Below are positions 6,482 through 11,491 of a stretch of 11,491 bases of DNA, piece by piece (positions within the stretch are counted from its first letter, which is position 1; each line of letters opens with the position of its first letter). The translations under genes and the position numbers were made by a program. Source of the DNA: Desulfobacterales bacterium (GTDB lineage: Bacteria; Desulfobacterota; Desulfobacteria; Desulfobacterales; JAHEIW01); contig JAQYWI010000171.1 of assembly GCA_030145015.1 (NCBI GenBank), positions 1 to 11,491 on the forward strand, read 5' to 3'. The notes under the pieces were generated by a model, which did no database searches, was not told where the DNA came from, and worked only from the letters and a program-made list of their open reading frames with translations.

Positions 6482-6922
6482 TCAATTGATCGATCCGACA
6501 GCTTCGACCAGGATAACCGGTTCTTTTTCATCAGATTCATCATCCTGATGGCTGGTTATGTAATAATCGACTCTGTCGTCCTTATCGTTCGGCTGGCGGG
6601 TTATGCAAAAATCGTCCAACTTTTGCATATACAGATCTTCCGGAGCTTTTGGCACATTAAACTGATAGGGTGCCTTCAGGGTAATCATGTCAGACTCATT
6701 TCCCAGCTCATCCAGGGCGGTGACACCAAATTCAATGGGGACACCATTGGGTGTGAAAGAATTCACATCATCGGGTAAAATAATTTCTGTGATATTTCCC
6801 AGAATGGCGCACTGGGAATCATAATGTACGGCCCCGTTTTCAGACCAGTATAGCTTATATCCAACGACCTGAGAAGAATCGGATGCGATCCACTTGAGTT
6901 TTCTTCTTTTTATTTTGGCCAT
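6482..6922 (-). CDS. Fibronectin type III-like cytosolic protein, second gene of the ParA operon
   Basis: A 146-residue protein. Residues about 7-88 have the pattern of a fibronectin type III beta sandwich: KLKWIASDSSQVVGYKLYWS (8-27), with the early Trp and the Gly-Tyr-x-Leu-Tyr-Trp strand, and FGVTALDELGNESD (65-78), the typical Tyr/Phe-x-Val-x-Ala-x-Asp-x-x-Gly-Asn-Glu-Ser close of the domain. The rest is a proline-bearing linker and an acidic C-terminus (DDESDEKEP, about 126-134). Unlike most bacterial Fn3 domains, which are in secreted enzymes, there is no signal peptide, so it should be cytoplasmic. The start has TAGGAA a few bases upstream, and the gene follows the ParA stop by 32 bases, clearly an operon. 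Its position suits a partner or cargo adaptor of the ATPase, but that is inference from context alone. Confidence 0.75.
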   Translation of the reverse strand: MAKIKRRKLKWIASDSSQVVGYKLYWSENGAVHYDSQCAILGNITEIILPDDVNSFTPNGVPIEFGVTALDELGNESDMITLKAPYQFNVPKAPEDLYMQKLDDFCITRQPNDKDDRVDYYITSHQDDESDEKEPVILVEAVGSIN

Positions 6923-6954
6923 GCTTGGGTTCCTAACGGTTAGCGATAACCATC

Positions 6955-7752
6955 TTACCAGATCGGCTTTTCATCATCGATGTCATCCGGTTGAATCTGT
7001 GGATGAGATTCAGGATTTTCATCCTCAACATCTTGGGGTTGCGTATATAGATACGGTTCCGGGCTTTCATCCTCAACATCTTGTGATTGCGTATATTGAT
7101 GCTCTTCCTGTATCCGGGGTTCGCTTTGTGCCTGCGGAAGCGTGATCTCATCGCAGAGGCTTTCGACCTCATCAGCCGCTTTGCTGCTGGGTGCATATTG
7201 CATTACCGAAACGCCGGAGGTCATTGCGTCGATATATGCAACTCTCTGGCACAGTTCAGAATCCAGTATTTCCGTATCAAATACAGCCAGCGAATCGCGT
7301 GCCTCGCGCCCCACCCGGGTTCCCGGTATTTTCCGGTTGATTAAAAGCTTAACGTCCAGATCGGGGTTTTCTTCCCGGGCTTCATCTACCATTTCCAATG
7401 TTCCTTTGCAGGACCAAATGTCAAGCGAACTGGGACTCAATGGAATTATGGAAAGATCCGTTACCGCCAATATTGATTTTGTAATATCACCAAATGCAGG
7501 GGGTGCATCAATCACCAGATAATCATAATTTTGGGAGAGCTCGTCGATCTCGCTCTTAGAAATCGGTTCCGGGTGATGCAGGACTTCAAAGGCGTTGTTG
7601 TCTTCCACGGAGTGCCAATGCGTGGCACTGCCCTGAGGGTCTGCATCGACAAATCCTATCTTATAATTTCTTCTTTTCAAACTGGCAGCAATGTTAATAG
7701 CAGAGGTTGTTTTTCCGACGCCTCCTTTTTGGTTAACAAAACTAATAATCAT
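6955..7752 (-). CDS. Orphan ParA/MinD-family ATPase with acidic repeat tail
   Basis: A 265-residue deviant-Walker ATPase of the ParA family. KGGVGKTT (9-16) is the signature Walker A with the extra lysine, DADPQGS (36-42) is the Walker A' and YLVIDAPP (78-85) the Walker B segment. Such ATPases dimerise on ATP, bind DNA non-specifically and segregate plasmids, chromosomes or protein cargoes. The ATPase domain ends near residue 203. A tail of about 62 residues follows, rich in Gln, Pro, Asp and Glu, and built of three imperfect 16-residue repeats (QYTQSQDVEDESPEPY, then LYTQPQDVEDENPESH, then a diverged copy). The start at 7752 is chosen over an in-frame ATG at 7773 because GGAGG lies 6 bases before it. 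No ParB gene is in the window, which points to a positioning role rather than classical partitioning. The next gene encodes an Fn3-like protein. Confidence 0.9.
   Translation of the reverse strand: MIISFVNQKGGVGKTTSAINIAASLKRRNYKIGFVDADPQGSATHWHSVEDNNAFEVLHHPEPISKSEIDELSQNYDYLVIDAPPAFGDITKSILAVTDLSIIPLSPSSLDIWSCKGTLEMVDEAREENPDLDVKLLINRKIPGTRVGREARDSLAVFDTEILDSELCQRVAYIDAMTSGVSVMQYAPSSKAADEVESLCDEITLPQAQSEPRIQEEHQYTQSQDVEDESPEPYLYTQPQDVEDENPESHPQIQPDDIDDEKPIW
7004..7099 (-). repeat. 48 bp in-frame tandem repeat in the ParA tail
   Basis: Nearly identical stretches including CATCCTCAACATCTTG (plus strand) begin at 7020 and 7068, a 48 bp period, encoding the 16-residue repeat of the ParA-like protein's C-terminus. 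A third, diverged unit follows toward the stop codon. Boundaries are approximate. Confidence 0.75.
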
Positions 7753-7894
7753 CTTGACCCTCCCCTCTAACATGAATGTGAGTATGAAATGTCGATTCCT
7801 TTGCCTGGTTTCAATTTGAGGCAGCTTCTACCCCCCCCCTTGTGTTTTTTCAATAGGTTCCGCTGCCCCGGGTCCGCTGTTGAGTTGTCAGAAT

Positions 7895-7923
7895 CCAATA
7901 CACCTCATTTTCTGAACTGTCAA
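7895..7923 (-). promoter_or_regulatory. Candidate sigma-70 promoter of the ParA-Fn3 operon
   Basis: On the minus strand a perfect TTGACA (7923-7918) is followed after exactly 17 bases by TATTGG (7900-7895), a weak -10 box. TCAGAA at 7889-7894 and TTCTGA at 7910-7915 form an inverted repeat around the -10 region and could be an operator. The leader to the ParA start would be about 135 bases. Confidence 0.35.
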
Positions 7924-8068
7924 TAGGAAAACACATTATGTGGTATAAAATGAATATTATTCATCTATATATAGTATGCATTTTAGGGGCATTGTCTCCC
8001 AGTTAAGCGAAAAAGGAGAACCGGAGGACTGGGGATTTTTGAAAGGTGCAAATTCTATTTTGGTTATT

Positions 8069-8132
8069 GAGGACGAGAACGAGGACGAGTAGGATTTATG
8101 ATTTCATATGCATCATTCTCGCCGTCGTCCTC
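8069..8132. repeat. GAGGACGAG direct repeat with inverted partner
   Basis: GAGGACGAGAAC at 8069-8080 is followed directly by GAGGACGAG at 8081-8089. CTCGCCGTCGTCCTC at 8118-8132 is its imperfect reverse complement (12 of 15 bases match with 8069-8083), so the segment can fold back. Confidence 0.6.
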
Positions 8133-8212
8133 TTACGCGTTTTAGATACAAAATTGCGCAGTTTCTTCAACATCCTCTGTTAGATGATCGTTCGACCCAG
8201 TCGTTAGACCCT

Positions 8213-8281
8213 GAGGCTCTCGAAGGGAGGCTCTCGAAGGGAGGCTCTCGACGGGAGGTTCTCGAGGGGAGGCCTCGATGG
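8213..8281. repeat. 14 bp tandem repeat, about five units
   Basis: Units begin at 8213, 8227, 8241, 8255 and 8269. The first two are identical (GAGGCTCTCGAAGG), the third differs by one base, the fourth is GAGGTTCTCGAGGG and the fifth is a 13-base degenerate copy. CTCGA-type palindromic cores recur in each. It is a minisatellite or possible protein-binding array between the 558-residue gene and the ParA operon. Confidence 0.85.
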
Positions 8282-8295
8282 ATAGAATTCCTTAA

Positions 8296-8332
8296 CTTTA
8301 GGCACTTTAGCTCATTTTAGGCATTTTAGGCA
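8296..8332. repeat. TTTTAGGCA short tandem repeats
   Basis: CTTTAGGCA, CTTTAGCTCA, TTTTAGGCA and TTTTAGGCA follow one another from 8296 to 8332. They lie immediately beside the 14 bp repeats and downstream of the 558-residue gene. No function is evident. Confidence 0.7.
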
Positions 8333-8406
8333 CTTATAACTTTAGAGCACCTTTAAAACTTCTATCATCTGTCTTCCAAGATGAGCTGCTAGTTTTGAGA
8401 TAGCTT

Positions 8407-10083
8407 CTAGGGCTGTTCGATTCGGGCAAAGTACTCGTGGGGGTCGAGTTCGTCAAAGGCGATAGTTCCCTGGCGTCGCGCTGTGTTATAAAGTTTGTGG
8501 ATATACGAGTCCCATTTTTGCTTTAGCTGCGGATTATCCCGGCAGGTCAAATCGATCGCGTGATTGATTTCGTGTTTTAAGAGCGTTTCAAATTTGGGTT
8601 CCTTCAAAACCCGGGCCGCGATAAAAATCATCCGATTGTAATGGTTATAAGCTGCCGGTTGCCGGTCCCACTTTTTTCCATTGTCAAATTGATCTTCCAT
8701 TTCGAACCATTGCTGCTTGCCGTCTTTGTTGACGTCCACCCATCTACCCGGCATGATTTTTCCGCCACCGTCAAGATCCGTTCCGAATCCGAGTTCGGTA
8801 AGCTTTGTTCCTTCGGCACCCACAAATACGCAGATGCTGTTGTTTTCTAAGAAAGTTGTCAGTCCTTTTGGGAATTCAGCCAATTTTTGCAACACCCTGG
8901 ATTTCTCCTCGGGAGGGGCATTTCCAACTACAAGCTGGACACAAGGCGTGATGGGCGTCTGCAATTCAGCCCCCTGGCCAATTGGTTTTAAATTGAGGCC
9001 CGCGATGAATTTTTTGAAATAGCCCTCGGTGGCAACCGCGGCTTCAAACATGGATAAGGGATGATATTTCACAAGGTCGGGGAACTCTCCCAGACACGTG
9101 TGGGTGAAGGGCGTTAATTGGGCATGTGAAAAAATATCCTGCAGACTGTGCAGGCCGATGCCGAATTCCTGCTCGCCTGCATCGTAAAAGCATTCTTGCG
9201 CCAGCAGCAGGGCGCGGTCAAGGTGGATTCTGGCAGCGGTGATGCGCGTGTCCTCCACCCCGGCAGGACTGCGATTGTAATGCCGCTGAATGTCTCCGAT
9301 TTCACCTACCGTACCGGTTATTCTGAGCCTGGAGCGATCATCGGGATCGTGATAGTGGGTTTGGCTGATGTCGACATCGTAGCATTTTGTTGCGATTCTG
9401 CGCGCCTGCCCCTCACAAAAGCCAAATTTCAATGCAATATCATAGGTACCGAAGTTTTCATTCGCACGGCAACCCGGGTCGATGCTTCCGGAGTGGGGGC
9501 CACGATCCCATGCGAATTGAGGCACCTTTTGGCGTAAAATACCCAGATAGCGTGCTTCTTTGGGAAGGTCGCTTCGGTCTCCTTTGATAATTTCCTCGAT
9601 TCGGCCGTATGGGGCCGAGTGGTACCGATCCGTCTGATATTTTCTTTCAGTCATTTTGACTGCCAGGGGGTCAACCAGACGGTCGACAGCGTTGACGAGG
9701 GCGGGCAAGATTCGACTGATCGACAAAAAGATCTTCTGGACAGGGGCGGCGATGTTCTTTGCAAGCGGGAAGTAGCGCGGATCAGGACGATACTCCCGGA
9801 TCAGATGAAAAGCGCGCAGTAAGTCGAGGTTGGATCTTCCGGCAGTCAACGATTCCTCTAGACCGAGCTCAGCCAGATAACCGTCCGGATCAAAACTTTC
9901 AATCGGTCGCCCGCCCAGTGTATTCTTGTACTTCTCGAAAACCCGGGGTTCAACGGCCGGCTTCCATCTTCCGGAAGCAAGGCAATCATCCGCTACGGCC
10001 AGGTTGCGTTCGATCTCCTTTAAAAGAGTCCCGTTTTCCCATATCCCGGGCCGGAAGAAATTTATTTTTGAAATGGATATCAT
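8407..10083 (-). CDS. Two-domain putative metalloprotein: zinc phospholipase C-like region plus lethal-factor-like HExxH peptidase region
   Basis: A 558-residue protein in two parts. The middle (about 190-365) resembles zinc-dependent phospholipase C/P1-nuclease-like helical proteins: YDIALKFGFCEGQARRIA (214-231) then CYDVD (234-238), and FGIGLHSLQDIFSH (307-320), in which His312, Asp316 and His320 would bind zinc. The C-terminal part (about 405-558) resembles the anthrax lethal factor-like (ATLF) metallopeptidases: VFVGAEG (419-425), an EF-hand-like loop DVNKDGKQQWFE (450-461), HEINHAID (504-511), which is an HExxH zinc site, and EYFAR (550-554) with the glutamate expected to be the third zinc ligand. 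The N-terminal 150 residues are unassigned. The ATG is the only possible start, because in-frame stops lie just upstream. There is no signal peptide and no clear Shine-Dalgarno; a good promoter gives a leader of roughly 20 bases. Both active sites look intact. A toxin or effector role is inference; no secretion, immunity or delivery gene is nearby. Confidence 0.8.
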   Translation of the reverse strand: MISISKINFFRPGIWENGTLLKEIERNLAVADDCLASGRWKPAVEPRVFEKYKNTLGGRPIESFDPDGYLAELGLEESLTAGRSNLDLLRAFHLIREYRPDPRYFPLAKNIAAPVQKIFLSISRILPALVNAVDRLVDPLAVKMTERKYQTDRYHSAPYGRIEEIIKGDRSDLPKEARYLGILRQKVPQFAWDRGPHSGSIDPGCRANENFGTYDIALKFGFCEGQARRIATKCYDVDISQTHYHDPDDRSRLRITGTVGEIGDIQRHYNRSPAGVEDTRITAARIHLDRALLLAQECFYDAGEQEFGIGLHSLQDIFSHAQLTPFTHTCLGEFPDLVKYHPLSMFEAAVATEGYFKKFIAGLNLKPIGQGAELQTPITPCVQLVVGNAPPEEKSRVLQKLAEFPKGLTTFLENNSICVFVGAEGTKLTELGFGTDLDGGGKIMPGRWVDVNKDGKQQWFEMEDQFDNGKKWDRQPAAYNHYNRMIFIAARVLKEPKFETLLKHEINHAIDLTCRDNPQLKQKWDSYIHKLYNTARRQGTIAFDELDPHEYFARIEQP

Positions 10084-10108
10084 AACGTTTTGGTGGTTTT
10101 CTCACTAT

Positions 10109-10137
10109 AGAATAGGGACATCGGGCTCAGAGGTCAA
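10109..10137 (-). promoter_or_regulatory. Promoter of the 558-aa gene
   Basis: On the minus strand TTGACC (10137-10132) and TATTCT (10114-10109) are separated by exactly 17 bases. Transcription would begin near 10102, leaving a leader of roughly 20 bases before the ATG at 10083, consistent with the lack of a clear Shine-Dalgarno. Confidence 0.5.
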
Positions 10138-10158
10138 CTCCATCGCGGATTTTGGAAC

Positions 10159-10187
10159 TTGACACGCAATCGCATATCTCTTAATTT
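10159..10187 (+). promoter_or_regulatory. Promoter of the DUF1847 gene
   Basis: A perfect TTGACA at 10159-10164 is followed after 17 bases by TAATTT (10182-10187), a weak -10. It faces away from the promoter of the 558-residue gene, with the two -35 boxes about 21 bases apart, so a regulator bound between them could affect both. Confidence 0.4.
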
Positions 10188-10239
10188 GCTAGAAATGTGA
10201 CAATGTTTTAGTTTGATATTGAACCGGAAAGGACACCTT

Positions 10240-10932
10240 ATGGCAAAAAATAAAAAAACACCAGCCCCCGACTGCGCATCGTGTGGTCATGAAGCGATGA
10301 AGAAAATTTGTGTGGATGAAGACGGACTCAGTTCAAAGGGCTGTCCAACGCTGGTCTATAATGATGTTCTCGCCGAAGCCGACAAGGAATATGACCACTC
10401 GGAAATACGCGAGTTCGCCAGACAGGCTTCCCGGCAGGAGGCGGATTGTTACACGAACCGCCACCAACGACCCTATGTCATGCAGCCGACCAAGACCCGG
10501 ATCGTTGAAATCTATGAGTTTGCCGAAAAAATGAAATATCAGCGTCTGGGCCTGGCCTTTTGTTTAGGTCTTGCCAAGGAGGCCGGCATCGTAGAAGAAA
10601 TCTTAAAGGACCGCGGTTTCGAGGTGGTTTCTGTGCTGTGCAAGGCAGGCAGGACATCAAAGGACCGCATCGGAATCGAGGATGAGGACAAAATCCATCA
10701 GGGCACCGACGAGTCCATGTGCAATCCGATTTACCAGGCTAAATTACTGAATCACGAGAAAACCGAGCTTAACGTTCTTTTAGGTCTGTGCGTGGGGCAC
10801 GATTCCATTTTTTTCAAATATGCCGAGGCACCTACGACGGTTTTGGCTGTAAAAGACCGCGTGACCGGTCATAACCCCTTAGCTGCCATATATCTCTCGG
10901 ATACCTATTACCGCAAAATTAAACAGACATGA
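10240..10932 (+). CDS. DUF1847 family metal-binding protein
   Basis: A 230-residue soluble protein of the DUF1847 family, known from anaerobic and sulfate-reducing bacteria and archaea and named for its probable metal site, with no established function. The N-terminus has a cysteine cluster, CASC (12-15), Cys24 and GCP (34-36), likely to bind zinc or an iron-sulfur cluster. The conserved body follows: KMKYQRLGLAFCLGLAKEAG, a VVSVLCKAGR strand, CNPIYQAKLLN, NVLLGLCVGHDSIFFKYAEA and VLAVKDRVTGHNPLAAIY, with a further Cys in each of the first four. No signal peptide is seen. I place the start at the ATG at 10240 rather than at an in-frame TTG at 10213, because AAAGGA (10228-10233) lies about 6 bases before it. 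The next gene follows after 57 bases in the same direction, so they may be cotranscribed. Confidence 0.85.
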   Translation: MAKNKKTPAPDCASCGHEAMKKICVDEDGLSSKGCPTLVYNDVLAEADKEYDHSEIREFARQASRQEADCYTNRHQRPYVMQPTKTRIVEIYEFAEKMKYQRLGLAFCLGLAKEAGIVEEILKDRGFEVVSVLCKAGRTSKDRIGIEDEDKIHQGTDESMCNPIYQAKLLNHEKTELNVLLGLCVGHDSIFFKYAEAPTTVLAVKDRVTGHNPLAAIYLSDTYYRKIKQT

Positions 10933-10989
10933 CTTTATGACCCATCCAGATTAAGGTCGTTTGCCGGATGATTTTTCCAGGACGTCATC

Positions 10990-11214
10990 ATGTGGAGTTT
11001 TTTAGACAAAATACCCTATTCAATCCTTATCCTTGCCGCTATCTTTTTGCTGCTGGCCCCCTTCCGCCCGATGCCGCATGTTGTTGAAAAATTAAGCATG
11101 CTTAAAAACGGCACCTTGAACCGACCCATCGACATATTTGATCTGTTCTTTCATTTGGCTCCCACCATTCTGCTTGGCTTAAAAATTTTAAAGAGCGTTT
11201 TAGACAAGGACTGA
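10990..11214 (+). CDS. Small two-helix membrane protein
   Basis: A 74-residue protein with two hydrophobic segments, about 10-25 (YSILILAAIFLLLAPF) and 50-68, joined by a conserved-looking polar loop, HVVEKLSMLKNGTLNRPIDIFD (written in two parts: HVVEKLSMLKNG, then TLNRPIDIFD, residues 30-51). I recognise the LxxGTLxRPIDIFDLxxH pattern from short bacterial proteins sometimes labelled RND transporter in databases; at this length it cannot be a transporter by itself, so I treat the function as unknown. The ATG has AGGA 7 bases upstream. It follows the DUF1847 gene by 57 bases. The topology, with a basic and acidic short loop, cannot be oriented reliably. Confidence 0.75.
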   Translation: MWSFLDKIPYSILILAAIFLLLAPFRPMPHVVEKLSMLKNGTLNRPIDIFDLFFHLAPTILLGLKILKSVLDKD

Positions 11215-11491
11215 GCTTTGAGTTCTGAGCACTGCGCAAGGCAATTTTGGATTGTGCCCGCCCCGCCGAACACGATCAGCATCTCTCACACCGACCGGTC
11301 TGTGCCTGCATTAGAAGTGGTTTCAAAACCCCATCTCCCCGCTTAATGAAGCGGGATTTCGCATCTAATTGAAAGAATATTTAAGGGGCTCAAAAGGCTC
11401 CCGCCTGCGGCGGGACTGCGTTGCCCCGCGAATTGAAATGCTAATTTTTCTCCCGCGGAGCGGGATCCCACTGTGCATATTGGAGATTAAC
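11215..11491. other. Non-coding right edge with three GC hairpins
   Basis: No gene is supported on either strand. Three perfect hairpins of the CCCGC/GCGGG kind are present: CCCGCTT/AAGCGGG at 11338-11355 with loop AATG, TCCCGCC/GGCGGGA at 11399-11415 with loop TGC, and TCCCGC/GCGGGA at 11451-11465 with loop GGA. None has a downstream T-tract on the plus strand that would make a clear terminator for the small membrane protein gene. Confidence 0.55.
11338..11465. repeat. Cluster of TCCCGC...GCGGGA hairpins
   Basis: Three hairpins with nearly the same arms but different loops lie within 128 bases (11338-11355, 11399-11415, 11451-11465); a fourth is at 1470-1482. Arms conserved as complementary pairs with varied loops suggest a dispersed structured repeat family rather than chance. 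Confidence 0.6.

Larger units (their letters stand above)
7753..8406. other. Repeat-rich intergenic region upstream of the ParA operon
   Basis: No gene is supported; a 70-codon plus-strand open frame at 8108-8320 is produced by the tandem repeats and lacks a ribosome binding site. The region contains the ParA Shine-Dalgarno, a run of nine C at 7831-7839, a probable promoter (7895-7923), an AT-rich tract near 7930-7990, a GAGGACGAGAAC direct repeat at 8069-8089 with an inverted partner at 8118-8132, a 14 bp minisatellite (8213-8281) and TTTTAGGCA repeats (8296-8332). Confidence 0.6.

Noticed and set aside
7752..7773. Upstream ATG at 7773 as the ParA start
   Set aside because: It would add seven residues but has no Shine-Dalgarno, while the ATG at 7752 has GGAGG at ideal spacing and the usual ParA N-terminus.
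7930..7990. AT-rich tract as a replication origin
   Set aside because: No DnaA boxes or iterons are visible beside it, and no replication initiator is in the window.
8108..8320. 70-codon plus-strand open frame
   Set aside because: Its C-terminal half is just the translation of the 14 bp tandem repeat and it has no Shine-Dalgarno.

Overview
The window looks like a piece of a chromosome from a bacterium of mid GC content, most likely an uncultured Desulfobacterota (Desulfobacterales-like) lineage. This is an inference from three things: a DUF1847-type cysteine-cluster protein, a small PEP-CTERM-like ORF, and intergenic DNA crowded with short dispersed repeats (AATCTGCGGAT, variants of AGCTATGAGCTA, CCCGC-loop-GCGGG hairpins). 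No rRNA, tRNA, CRISPR array or intact transposase is visible.

Layout, left to right. Positions 1-990 are repeat-rich and mostly non-coding, with a possible gene start running off the left edge and a 49-residue minus-strand ORF that is little more than a signal anchor plus a PEP-CTERM-like tail (326-475). A PilZ-domain protein follows (991-1359, minus). Next is a roughly 290 bp nested inverted-repeat element (1391-1680). A YiiX-like permuted-papain cysteine hydrolase lies at 1884-2720 (plus), converging on a SulP transporter fused to STAS and cyclic-nucleotide-binding domains (2807-5029, minus). Upstream of SulP on the same strand is an unrecognised 311-residue protein (5126-6061), then a decayed N-terminal fragment of threonine dehydratase (6096-6317). 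A strong bidirectional terminator (6377-6405) closes a two-gene operon of an orphan ParA-like ATPase and a fibronectin-III-like cytosolic protein (7752 down to 6482). A repeat-rich gap (7774-8406) separates this operon from a 558-residue protein that joins a zinc-phospholipase-C-like region to an anthrax-lethal-factor-like HExxH region (8407-10083, minus). Divergent from it are a DUF1847 protein (10240-10932) and a two-helix membrane protein (10990-11214). The right edge holds three CCCGC/GCGGG hairpins.

The two most distinctive systems are the 558-residue double-metal-site protein, which looks like a toxin but has no signal peptide, and the ParA-Fn3 pair. The pair has no ParB but has an acidic repeat tail and tandem repeats upstream, which would suit a cargo-positioning ATPase and adaptor. 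The other genes look like independent housekeeping or accessory genes with no evident common pathway.
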